Of a DNA stretch of 7,938 nt, positions 1-6,684 are shown piece by piece. The notes under the pieces are model-generated. The model was given only the letters and a program-made list of their open reading frames with translations, was not told the DNA's origin and did no database searches. This DNA comes from Oscillospiraceae bacterium (lineage in GTDB: Bacteria; Bacillota; Clostridia; Oscillospirales; Acutalibacteraceae): positions 1 through 7,938 of the forward strand of contig WREG01000082.1 in NCBI GenBank assembly GCA_009779455.1, given 5' to 3'. The position numbers were made by a program, and so were the translations under genes. How positions within the stretch are numbered: the first letter of the stretch is position 1; each line of letters starts with the position of its first letter.

Positions 1-10
1 CTACAGCCCC
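1..10 (-). tRNA. Probable 5' end of a fourth tRNA gene, cut by the window edge
   Basis: Read on the minus strand, positions 10 to 1 give GGGGCTGTAG. This looks like a 7-base acceptor strand (GGGGCTG), the T8-A9 pair found in many tRNAs, and the first base of the D stem. It lies 42 bp downstream of tRNA-Cys in the same orientation, where a further member of the operon would be expected. The acceptor sequence resembles bacterial tRNA-Ala, but the anticodon is outside the window, so identity is a guess. Confidence 0.45.
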
Positions 11-52
11 TTGACGGAACGGATTTATTGTATCAAATACGATTGATTACTA

Positions 53-127
<75 letters not shown>

Positions 128-212
128 GTTTGTCTATTATATTTTATCAAATGCCTTTTTGTGCGGTTTCAAGCTGGATATTTCAATAGATTTCTTGTTT
201 TTAAGAAAAAAA

Positions 213-288
213 TGGAGCGGATGACGAGGCTCGAACTCGCTACCTCCACCTTGGCAAGGTGGCGCTCTACCAGATGAGCTACATCCGC
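213..288 (-). tRNA. tRNA-Gly (anticodon GCC)
   Basis: The minus strand begins GCGGATGTAGCTCA, has anticodon loop TTGCCAA (anticodon GCC, glycine), a T arm with GAGTTCGAGCCTC, and closes with CATCCGC. The discriminator is U and CCA is encoded at 213-215. It is the second gene of the Phe-Gly-Cys operon, 98 bp downstream of tRNA-Phe. Confidence 0.96.
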
Positions 289-386
289 ATAAATTTTTTA
301 TATCCGTCATTTATCGCCCGCATAATTTTAAAAATCCGCAATTCTTTTCCCGATGCCTGATTTATAATGCCTGATTCCCCCGCAAG

Positions 387-462
387 TGGTGCCTCCGGCC
401 GGAATCGAACCAGCGACACGTGGATTTTCAGTCCACTGCTCTACCAACTGAGCTACAGAGGC
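387..462 (-). tRNA. tRNA-Phe (anticodon GAA)
   Basis: The minus strand begins GCCTCTGTAGCTCAGTTGG, has anticodon loop CTGAAAA (anticodon GAA, phenylalanine), a T arm with GGTTCGATTCC, and closes with CGGAGGC, discriminator A and encoded CCA at 387-389. The acceptor stem has one G-T wobble pair. It is the promoter-proximal gene of the operon, with a leader of roughly 108 nt between the predicted transcription start near 570 and its 5' end. Confidence 0.96.
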
Positions 463-577
463 AAATTGCTAAATACTGAAACCTTGCTGAAATACCATAT
501 TTTAAACGGAAAAACGACATTTGATAATCAATTATTTAAAAGCTGACAAGAGGATTTTCTTGCACCACGCAAAGAGG

Positions 578-628
578 ATTATACAATAATTACAACTTTT
601 TGTCAACCCTTTTTAAAAAGAATTTTCA
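578..628 (-). promoter_or_regulatory. Exact-consensus sigma-A promoter with UP element for the tRNA operon
   Basis: On the minus strand TTGACA (601-606) is followed after exactly 17 bp by TATAAT (578-583). Directly upstream, 607-628 fits the bacterial UP-element consensus (AAAWWTWTTTT, two free bases, AAAA) with one mismatch, a C at 620. The predicted start is near 570. An unregulated-looking, UP-driven promoter is typical of stable RNA operons (established knowledge). No competing start signal is visible between it and tRNA-Phe. Confidence 0.85.
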
Positions 629-683
629 AAATTATTGATTGGCGGACTGAATTATGGATTCATTTTAAGAGCCGGTCAATTTA

Positions 684-1481
684 TCAGGCATTTGCCGTTT
701 TTATAAGCTTTTTTAAGTTTTCGGCGTTTTGTCGGCCGTCGTCCGGTTCCCGGCGCTTCCTTGTCAGGGTCGCCGTCACGCAATGAACGCTTTTCACCCC
801 GCCTGTCAGCAGCACCTTCGCGCATTCGTTCAAAGTCGAGCCGGTGGTTTTTATGTCGTCTGCCAGCAATATGTCCGCGTCCTTTATTTCGGCGCCGCCG
901 ATTATGTCAAATACGCCCAGAATATTCCCCGAACGAAGCGCAGCCGGAAGCATATGCTGCCTTTCGGTCGCGTACAGCTTCGTTAAAAGGGGTTTTGCGG
1001 GGATTTTCAAATAAACGCTTAAAACTTCGGCTATAAGCTCGGCTTGGTTGAATTCCCTCGCCGGGTTTTCGCCTTCGGCCGACGGGACGAAGGTTATGAA
1101 ATCAAATTTTAAGCCCTCGCCGTGCAAATCCGCCAAGGACTGCGCCATATCAAGGCATAAGCCTTTCAGGACGCTTTTGTCGTTCATGAATTTCAGCCTG
1201 TATACGGCCTTTTCCGCCGCCCCCTCGTAATAATACGGGGCCGCGACGGAGGAATAATGGTTTTTGCGCTTGCCGCAGCCGCAGCTGTCCTTTCCGCAGC
1301 CGCAGTAATGGCAGCGGTTTTCCTTTATTATATGGATATTTTCGGCGCAGCTGTCACAGGCCTCCCTGTAAATTTCAACCGGCCTGCCGCAAAAGCGGCA
1401 TGTTGCTGGATAGAGCAAAGATATTGCCGATTTTTTTATTTCGCGCTTGTTCATCGGTTCGTTTATACGGCTCCCTTTCAT
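684..1481 (-). CDS. comF: ComF-family double zinc ribbon phosphoribosyltransferase
   Basis: This 265-residue protein has the ComF layout. An N-terminal zinc-ribbon part carries C28-x2-C31 and C42-x2-C45, then further Cys at C57, C60, C62, C67 and C69, including a repeated Cys-Gly-Cys-Gly-Lys. A type I phosphoribosyltransferase domain follows, with the PRPP-binding loop DILLADDIKTTGSTL at 203-217 (acidic pair D208-D209, then TTG) and the ComF signature FNQAELIA at 144-151. ComF proteins support DNA uptake in naturally competent bacteria and act in the cytoplasm at the inner membrane face, but many non-competent Clostridia carry homologues, so competence is not implied. The ATG at 1481 has no good ribosome binding site. 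An in-frame ATG at 1454 has AAAGGGAG 16 nt upstream, also poorly spaced. The gene starts 23 nt after the XRE gene and is probably translated from the same mRNA. No clear intrinsic terminator follows it before the tRNA promoter. Confidence 0.88.
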   Translation of the reverse strand: MKGSRINEPMNKREIKKSAISLLYPATCRFCGRPVEIYREACDSCAENIHIIKENRCHYCGCGKDSCGCGKRKNHYSSVAAPYYYEGAAEKAVYRLKFMNDKSVLKGLCLDMAQSLADLHGEGLKFDFITFVPSAEGENPAREFNQAELIAEVLSVYLKIPAKPLLTKLYATERQHMLPAALRSGNILGVFDIIGGAEIKDADILLADDIKTTGSTLNECAKVLLTGGVKSVHCVTATLTRKRREPDDGRQNAENLKKLIKTANA

Positions 1482-1504
1482 CAGTTATGCTGTTGAGCGG
1501 CATA

Positions 1505-1738
1505 TCATTCTTCTTTCATTAGCCATGAAATTTTTACCTTTAATGCTTTAGCGAACGCATCAAGCTGCACGTCCGTAACGGATGATGCGCCGTGTTCGAT
1601 TTTGCCGATTGCGCTGTCTGACAAAATAATGCCGATTAATTCGAGCCGCGCACTGATATCCTTTTGCGTCGCGGGCGGTTTTTCAGCCAATCTTGCCAAT
1701 TTGACCCTTTCCCCGGCAATATTTCTTCGTTCGGCCAT
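1505..1738 (-). CDS. Small XRE-family helix-turn-helix regulator
   Basis: This 77-residue protein is essentially one Cro/C1-type (XRE) DNA-binding domain. The pattern runs from TQKDISARLE (24-33) through SAIGKIEHG (42-50, the recognition helix and the conserved Glu-x-Gly turn) to VTDVQLDAFAKALKVKISWL (54-73), the usual packing helices of HTH_3 domains. There is no ligand-binding or multimerisation domain. The ATG at 1738 is supported by an in-frame TAA two codons upstream. A weak AAGGA site (1752-1756) lies 13 nt away. The gene is the first of a two-gene unit with comF and diverges from ilvE. An inverted repeat at 1797-1819 just upstream could be its own operator. The target genes are unknown. 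Confidence 0.85.
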   Translation of the reverse strand: MAERRNIAGERVKLARLAEKPPATQKDISARLELIGIILSDSAIGKIEHGASSVTDVQLDAFAKALKVKISWLMKEE

Positions 1739-1773
1739 TTTTTATAATCCATCCTTAAAGAATATGCAAACTG

Positions 1774-1802
1774 ATTATATAATTTTAGATGCGCCGCAAT
1801 CG
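1774..1802 (-). promoter_or_regulatory. Possible promoter of the XRE-comF unit
   Basis: An exact minus-strand TATAAT lies at 1774-1779, about 36 bp upstream of the XRE start. The hexamer at 17-bp spacing (1797-1802) reads CGATTG, a weak -35, and lies in the left arm of the inverted repeat at 1797-1819. A weak -35 overlapped by a palindrome would suit a regulated promoter, but the assignment rests mainly on the -10 box. Confidence 0.35.
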
Positions 1803-1819
1803 GAATATCAATCCGATTG
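1797..1819. promoter_or_regulatory. 23-bp inverted repeat in the divergent XRE/ilvE spacer, candidate operator
   Basis: The arms CAATCGGA (1797-1804) and TCCGATTG (1812-1819) are perfect 8-bp inverted copies separated by 7 bp of AT-rich sequence. It has no U-tract on either side, so it does not look like a terminator. It overlaps the likely -35 region of the XRE-comF promoter and lies about 80 bp upstream of the ilvE promoter. Size and symmetry fit a dimeric helix-turn-helix protein, the adjacent XRE product being the obvious candidate (inference). Confidence 0.45.
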
Positions 1820-1897
1820 TAAAAATATAAAATTATGGTCATAAAATAAAACGTTATGATAGAATAAAAATTGGACACAAAATGCAAAATATTTTTA

Positions 1898-1926
1898 TTG
1901 TGTTTTTTTCTGAGTTATGCTATACT
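1898..1926 (+). promoter_or_regulatory. Likely extended -10 promoter of ilvE
   Basis: TATACT at 1921-1926 is preceded by TGC at 1918-1920, an extended -10 element. At 17-bp spacing stands TTGTGT (1898-1903), a poor -35 that the TG extension can compensate. Transcription would start near 1933, giving a leader of about 46 nt, too short for a T-box or long attenuator. A second weaker pair, TTGGAC (1871-1876) with TTTATT (1894-1899), is also possible. Confidence 0.5.
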
Positions 1927-1978
1927 TATTTCATGTATGCTAATAAGGGAAAAATATTATGAAAGGACGTCGGCAAAA

Positions 1979-3049
1979 ATGGAAAAAATAAAAATAGAGT
2001 TAACGAAAAATCCGCGCCCAAAGCCCGGGGATCAAAGCAAGCTGGGATTCGGCAATTATTTTACGGATCACATGTTCGTAATGAACTATGACGAGGGGGA
2101 GGGCTGGCATGACCCGCGGATCGTGCCGTTTGAGAACATATCCCTAAGCCCCGCCGCAATGTGCCTGCACTACGCGCAGGAGGTTTTCGAGGGGCTGAAA
2201 GCCTATAAGGCGGCAAACGGCGATATTCTGCTGTTCAGGCCGGAGGAAAATATGATCCGCCTCAACCTTTCAAACGAAAGGCTCTGCATTCCGCTTGTGG
2301 ACGAAAAATTGGCTGTTAAAGCGGTGAAGGAACTTGTAAAAACCGACAAGGACTGGATACCCACAGCCGACGGCGCATCCCTTTACATCCGCCCGTTTAT
2401 TTTTGCCGTGGACGAGCACGTCGGCGTCCGTCCCGCAAAGAGCCTGATGTTTATGATAATACTTTCGCCCGTCGGCGCGTATTATCCCGGGGGGCTGAAC
2501 CCCGTTAAAATTTTCGTCGAGAAGCACTATGTCCGCGCCGTTAAGGGCGGGACGGGCTACACCAAAGCCGGGGTTAACTACGCGTCGTCGCTGAAAGCCC
2601 AGGACGAGGCGCAAAAGTCAGGCTATTCGCAAGTCCTATGGCTCGACGGCATCAATCATAAATATATCGAGGAAGTCGGCACCATGAACGTGTTTTTCAC
2701 GATAGGCGACGAAACCGTCACCCCGTCGCTTCAGGGGAGCGTTTTAAGCGGCATAACAAGGAAGTCATGCATTGAGCTTATGCAAAATTGGGGCATTAAG
2801 GTATGTGAGCGCCGGATTTCTATGGACAAAATAGAAAAAGCCGCCGACAGCGGGCTTCTGAGGGAAGCCTTCGGCACAGGCACCGCCGCTGTTATTTCGC
2901 CTATAGGGGAGCTTAAAGCAGGCGATAAAACCATAAAAATCAACAACGGGGAAATAGGCCCCATATCACAAAGGCTGTACGATACCCTGACGGATATCCA
3001 ATGGGGCAGGGCGGAGGACACTTTCGGCTGGACGAGAAAAGTATTGTAA
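1979..3049 (+). CDS. ilvE: Branched-chain amino acid aminotransferase
   Basis: This 356-residue cytoplasmic PLP enzyme of fold type IV transfers the amino group between leucine, isoleucine or valine and 2-oxoglutarate, the last step of their synthesis and first of their breakdown. Visible landmarks are VFEGLKAYK (69-77), YIRPF (136-140), GGTGYTKAGVNYASS (190-204) with the PLP lysine at about K196, EEVGTMN (231-237) with the phosphate-pocket glutamate, SGITR (257-261) and FGTGTAA (298-304). Length and motifs match the longer BCAT subgroup that also includes the eukaryotic enzymes. I chose the ATG at 1979 because AAAGGA (1962-1967) lies 11 nt upstream and family homology begins just after it. 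The frame stays open back to a TTG at 1871, but that extension is hydrophobic, lies over the promoter and is unlike the family. The gene stands alone, with no other ilv or leu genes in the window. Confidence 0.93.
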   Translation: MEKIKIELTKNPRPKPGDQSKLGFGNYFTDHMFVMNYDEGEGWHDPRIVPFENISLSPAAMCLHYAQEVFEGLKAYKAANGDILLFRPEENMIRLNLSNERLCIPLVDEKLAVKAVKELVKTDKDWIPTADGASLYIRPFIFAVDEHVGVRPAKSLMFMIILSPVGAYYPGGLNPVKIFVEKHYVRAVKGGTGYTKAGVNYASSLKAQDEAQKSGYSQVLWLDGINHKYIEEVGTMNVFFTIGDETVTPSLQGSVLSGITRKSCIELMQNWGIKVCERRISMDKIEKAADSGLLREAFGTGTAAVISPIGELKAGDKTIKINNGEIGPISQRLYDTLTDIQWGRAEDTFGWTRKVL

Positions 3050-3089
3050 TTTATAGGAATTTAAGGGCGGGCCTGTCCGTCTCTGAACC

Positions 3090-3136
3090 GATAAACCCAT
3101 AAGGACGGCTTCCTCGCCGTTTCCTATGGGTTTATC
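3090..3136. repeat. Long hairpin between convergent ilvE and GH31 genes, no U-tract
   Basis: A perfect 12-bp outer stem pairs 3090-3101 with 3125-3136. It continues through small bulges into a GC-rich inner stem (3105-3109 with 3116-3120) capped by TTCCTC. It starts 41 bp after the ilvE stop and 14 bp after the GH31 stop on the other strand, so it would form in both transcripts. No T-run follows on either strand, so it is not a standard intrinsic terminator. It could protect 3' ends, aid bidirectional termination, or be a dispersed palindromic element. Confidence 0.55.
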
Positions 3137-3150
3137 CATGCCTCAGCGAA

Positions 3151-4863
3151 CTAATAATTAACCTCAATTTCAATGCCGCCGGCCGCGTCCTCAACCGCAA
3201 TCCAAATTATACCGCCGTCATCGACAAAATACCCTGTTCCTTCCGCTTTGAGGCCGGCCATTGAAGAAGCTTCGTAAAGCGCGGGGCCGCCTTTAAACCC
3301 CACCGACTGCGGGGCGGCTTCTCCGTAGATTCTGAACAGCAGCGGCCTGTCCGTTTCGCCGGATTTCAGTGTCAGGGCGTCGTTGTTTTTCGAATATGAA
3401 AGCATCGAGCCGTTTTTGTCTTCTTCATACAGCCCGAATTTGGTCTCCCCGTTAACCGGGTAGGCCAAAACGTTCGTATAGCCCTCAAAAAGCCCGTTTG
3501 CCAGGCAGTAGTAATCGCCTTCAACGTAATCCAGCGGGATTACCGCGCCTTTGCGGATGAAAACCGGGAATTCGTCGAGCGGGATTTCAAGTGTCTGTTT
3601 GCCGCTTTTGTAGGTTTTCGTCTCGTCGAACATATATATCCATTCGCCCGCCGGGAAGCGGACTTCGCGGGCGTTACCGCTTTCAAAGAATGGCGCCACG
3701 AGGATATCGTCGCCTAAGAGATACATATATTCGCCGGGCTGCGGCCGCATCATGGCCTTTCCGGTTTCGTAGGAATACGCCGCCCGGCTGTAGATGTATG
3801 GAATCAGCTCATGGTGCAGAACCGTAAAATTCCTGTATATTTCAAGGGTTTCATCGTCGTATGTCCACGGCGCGCGGCTTTGGTTGTTGCCGTTTTCCAT
3901 AACCGGGCAGAAAGCGCCCAGTTGCGCCCATCTGAGCAGGACTTCCTTTTCCGTCCTCTCGCGGATACGAAACCCGCCTATATCCGAGCCGCAGCTGACA
4001 TATCCGTATTTCGCGGAGGCGAACATATTATTGAGCGCGTGCCGCAGCCCGCCCCAGTCGTTGTACTGGTCGCCGACCCAGGCCGCGAAATTTATATCGG
4101 GGGCTGCCGAGGGCGGCATCCAAAAACCGACCGTAAATACAAAATCGTCAACGGGCCTTGCGGAAATGACCCTGTCTTTGCCTGATTTTTCGCGGGTATA
4201 TTCATAAAAATCGCGGAAAAACAGGTCTTTATAATCCGCCCACGACACGTACTTGTTGCCGTAGCCTTTGGCGGGGAACAGTTTCAGCATATGTACGTCG
4301 GACTGGTCAACCTTCCAGCCGTCGATGCCCATGTCAAGGACGTTGTCCATCTGCCAGTGCCACCATTCCACCGCTTCTGGGTTGGTATAATCAATGTAGG
4401 CGCCCGTGCCGGCCCACCATTTGACTGTTTTGCCGCCGTTTAGGAAATACCCTTTTTCTTTGGCGTATTCAAAATTGGACGCGCCCTCGTTTATCACGCT
4501 CGTAGCCCATATGAAAACCCTCACGCCGATATCGTGGAACATATTGACATAATCGGCAAGGTCGGGGTATAATTCGGGATGCGGGATAAATGTGTTGCAC
4601 TCTGTTGCCCAGGGGCGGTCAATTATCACCGCGCCGACGGGTATGCCTTTTTCGATAAAACTCCGCACATTCTCCATCGCGGACTCCTGTGTGCCGTCGT
4701 TTTCCCAAACCCAATGCCTGTGAACCCATACGGGCCATTCCGGCGGCTCAAGGGTGGGTTCGGCTTTATTCGGTTTTTGCGAATAAAAGCCCGATGAAAA
4801 CACAAAAACAAAACAGAGGATCAAACGCCCTATCCTTGAGAAGAAACCGCTAATTGCATCCAT
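3151..4863 (-). CDS. Secreted GH31 family alpha-glycosidase, second gene of a tandem pair
   Basis: This 570-residue protein begins with a signal peptide: basic residues R10 and R13, then a hydrophobic run about 14-24, with no lipobox cysteine. A GH31 (beta/alpha)8 barrel starts at about residue 42. The nucleophile region is DGWKVD (181-186, D186), and the likely acid/base is D265 in WVGDQYNDW (262-270). Further GH31 landmarks are GSDIGGF (292-298), GDDILVAP (384-391) and EFPVFIRKGAVIP (431-443), followed by beta-sandwich sequence to the C-terminus. The usual N-terminal beta-sandwich is absent, which explains the short length. GH31 enzymes are retaining exo-acting alpha-glucosidases, alpha-xylosidases, sulfoquinovosidases or transglycosylases; the substrate here cannot be read. 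The ATG at 4863 has GAAAGG (4873-4878) 9 nt upstream. The gene follows its paralogue after 68 bp and probably shares its promoter. Confidence 0.9.
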   Translation of the reverse strand: MDAISGFFSRIGRLILCFVFVFSSGFYSQKPNKAEPTLEPPEWPVWVHRHWVWENDGTQESAMENVRSFIEKGIPVGAVIIDRPWATECNTFIPHPELYPDLADYVNMFHDIGVRVFIWATSVINEGASNFEYAKEKGYFLNGGKTVKWWAGTGAYIDYTNPEAVEWWHWQMDNVLDMGIDGWKVDQSDVHMLKLFPAKGYGNKYVSWADYKDLFFRDFYEYTREKSGKDRVISARPVDDFVFTVGFWMPPSAAPDINFAAWVGDQYNDWGGLRHALNNMFASAKYGYVSCGSDIGGFRIRERTEKEVLLRWAQLGAFCPVMENGNNQSRAPWTYDDETLEIYRNFTVLHHELIPYIYSRAAYSYETGKAMMRPQPGEYMYLLGDDILVAPFFESGNAREVRFPAGEWIYMFDETKTYKSGKQTLEIPLDEFPVFIRKGAVIPLDYVEGDYYCLANGLFEGYTNVLAYPVNGETKFGLYEEDKNGSMLSYSKNNDALTLKSGETDRPLLFRIYGEAAPQSVGFKGGPALYEASSMAGLKAEGTGYFVDDGGIIWIAVEDAAGGIEIEVNY

Positions 4864-4890
4864 TTTTATCAGCCTTTCAATTTTGTCAAT

Positions 4891-4920
4891 ATAAAAGGAC
4901 GGAATAACCCGCCCTTTTAT
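4891..4920 (-). terminator. Hairpin terminator or attenuator between the two GH31 genes
   Basis: A 12-bp stem with one A-C mismatch pairs 4891-4902 with 4909-4920, with a 6-nt loop. On the minus strand an A-run enters the stem and CCTTTTAT leaves it, as in intrinsic terminators whose U-tract pairs with an upstream A-tract, but the tail then becomes mixed (ATTG). It begins 11 bp after the upstream GH31 stop. No promoter is visible between it and the downstream GH31 start, so incomplete termination that lowers expression of the second gene is the simplest reading. Confidence 0.5.
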
Positions 4921-4931
4921 TTGTTGGCATA

Positions 4932-6635
4932 TTAATAATTTATAACGATTTCAGCGCCTGCCGCCGCGTTGCTGACCGCGACCCAGATAACGCCGTCGGC
5001 ATCAGCAAAATATCCCGTGCCGGCGGCCTTAAGAGCCGTCATTGAAAGGGATTTCGGCAATGCCGCGCCGTTTGAGAACTCTGCCGACTGCGGGGCGGCT
5101 TCGCCGCAAACCTTAAACAGCAGCGGCCTGTCAGTCGCACCGGATTTTAAGGTCAGGGAATCGCTGTCTTTCACATAGGAAAGCATCACGCCGGTTTTGT
5201 CCTCTTCATAAAGCCCGAATTTTTCCTCGCCGTATGCCGGGTAAGTCAAAATATTCGTATAGCCGTCGAAAAGCGCGTTGGCCAGAGTGCCGTATTCGCC
5301 GCTCACGTAATCCACGGGGACAATCGCGCCCTTGCGGATGAAAACAGGGAATTCGTCAAGAGGGATGTCGAGGGTTTTTTTGCCGGAGGAATAAACCTTT
5401 GTTTCGTCAAACATATATATCCATTCGCCCGCCGGGAAAGTCACGTCACGTTTTGTCCCGGATTCCGTAAACGGCGCGACAAGTATGTTGTCGCCGAAAA
5501 GGTACATATATTCGCCGGGCTGCGGGCGGATCATGGGTTTAACAAGCTCGTAGGAATACGCCGTCTGACTGTAAATATAAGGAATAAGCTCATGATGTAT
5601 ATATACAAAATTCCTGTATATGTCGAGGGTTTCGTCATCATATGCCCAGGGCAGGCGGTCCGTATCGTTGCCGTTTTCCATAACGGAGCAGAAAGCGCCG
5701 AGCTGCGTCCATCTGAGAAGCACGTCCTTATCCGTTTTTGCGCGGATTCTGAAGCCGCCTATATCGGAGCCTACATTCACGAAATTATATTTTGCGGCCG
5801 CGAATATATCGTTCAGCGCCCACTTCATGCCGCCCCAATCGTTATATTCGTCGCCGGTCCAGCCCGCGAAGTTATATTCGCGCTGGGTGAACGGGGGCAT
5901 CCAAAAAGCGAGGCCGAAAGGCAGGTCGTCTACGGGCCTTGCGAAGGAAATCTTGTCCTTGCCGTATTTTTCGCGGGTATAATAATGGAAATCGCCGTAG
6001 AATAATTCCTTGTAGTCGGTCCACGACACATAGCCGCCTCTGCCGAAGGTGGGGAACATCAACAATAAGTACGGGTCGGCGCCGTCTACTTTCCATCCGT
6101 CCGCGCCGAGCTCAAGGATTTTATCCATCTGCCCGTGCCACCATTCGACCGCTTCGGGGTTGGTGTAGTCAATATAAGCTCCCGTGCCGGCCCACCATTT
6201 CATGGTGCGTCCGTTGTTGAGGAAATACCCCTTGTCGTAAGCTTCCTGAAAACTCGGGGCGTCTTCGTTGACGACGCATGTCGCCCAAAACATGACTCTT
6301 ATATCCTTGTCATGGAAGTTTTCTATCATTTGCCCGACATTCGGATATAAATTCGGGTCGGGAACGAAGGTGGTGGGTCCCGTGTCCCATGGGCGGTCGA
6401 TTATAACCGCGCCGACGGGCATATCATGGTCAAGATAGGCCATCGCATGAGCCCAAGCTGAGTTTTCGTTCCCGTCGTTTTCCCAAACCCAGTGAGAATG
6501 CGTCCACACGGGCCATTCGGGGGGTTCAAGGGACGGGTCGCTTGCGTTGGGGACAGCCGGCTTGTAGCCTCCCGCCTGCATAACTAAAATGAAACAAAGC
6601 GCCAAACTCCACAGTTTTGAAAAGAAAGCAGCCAT
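4932..6635 (-). CDS. Secreted GH31 family alpha-glycosidase, first gene of a tandem pair
   Basis: This 567-residue paralogue of the next gene aligns with it over its full length with at most single-residue gaps, roughly two thirds identical by eye. A signal peptide (K7, hydrophobic run about 9-21, no lipobox) leads directly into the catalytic barrel at PEWPVW (39-44). The nucleophile is D184 in DGWKVD (179-184), and the likely acid/base is D262 in WTGDEYNDW (259-267). GSDIGGF (289-295) and GDNILVAP (381-388) follow. As in its partner, the N-terminal beta-sandwich of typical GH31 enzymes is missing. Residues beside the catalytic pair differ from the partner (G185 for Q187, E263 for Q266), which may mean different substrates. 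The start at 6635 is fixed by AGGAGG (6646-6651) 10 nt upstream. Expression is likely controlled from the palindromic promoter at 6718-6761. Confidence 0.9.
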   Translation of the reverse strand: MAAFFSKLWSLALCFILVMQAGGYKPAVPNASDPSLEPPEWPVWTHSHWVWENDGNENSAWAHAMAYLDHDMPVGAVIIDRPWDTGPTTFVPDPNLYPNVGQMIENFHDKDIRVMFWATCVVNEDAPSFQEAYDKGYFLNNGRTMKWWAGTGAYIDYTNPEAVEWWHGQMDKILELGADGWKVDGADPYLLLMFPTFGRGGYVSWTDYKELFYGDFHYYTREKYGKDKISFARPVDDLPFGLAFWMPPFTQREYNFAGWTGDEYNDWGGMKWALNDIFAAAKYNFVNVGSDIGGFRIRAKTDKDVLLRWTQLGAFCSVMENGNDTDRLPWAYDDETLDIYRNFVYIHHELIPYIYSQTAYSYELVKPMIRPQPGEYMYLFGDNILVAPFTESGTKRDVTFPAGEWIYMFDETKVYSSGKKTLDIPLDEFPVFIRKGAIVPVDYVSGEYGTLANALFDGYTNILTYPAYGEEKFGLYEEDKTGVMLSYVKDSDSLTLKSGATDRPLLFKVCGEAAPQSAEFSNGAALPKSLSMTALKAAGTGYFADADGVIWVAVSNAAAGAEIVINY

Positions 6636-6684
6636 TTTTATCGTTCCTCCTGATTGTTGAATTCATGTTTTTGCTTTTTTTTGC

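Noticed and set aside
1248..1320. Repeated CCGCAGCCGCAG as a DNA repeat
   Set aside because: It is the coding sequence for the duplicated Cys-Gly-Cys-Gly segment of the ComF zinc-ribbon region.
1636..1887. An 83-codon minus-strand frame overlapping the XRE gene
   Set aside because: It is out of frame with the clear helix-turn-helix protein, and its 5' part runs through AT-rich promoter DNA.
1933..1962. Nine-codon open frame (MYANKGKIL) in the ilvE leader as a possible attenuation peptide
   Set aside because: It has no run of Leu, Ile or Val codons, would be almost leaderless, and no terminator hairpin follows it.
1871..1978. In-frame N-terminal extension of ilvE from a TTG, giving a hydrophobic 36-residue leader
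   Set aside because: It overlaps the promoter, lacks a ribosome binding site, and branched-chain aminotransferases are cytoplasmic; the ATG at 1979 has AAAGGA at proper spacing.
3591..4207. Several plus-strand open frames of 78-137 codons opposite the GH31 genes (also at 5592-6005)
   Set aside because: They recur at matching positions in both paralogues as antisense shadows of conserved GH31 codons, and lack ribosome binding sites and recognisable domains.
4884..4889. A minus-strand TTGACA just upstream of the second GH31 gene
   Set aside because: It lies about 20 bp from the ATG; a -10 box at 17 bp would fall on the start codon and no TATAAT-like sequence is there.
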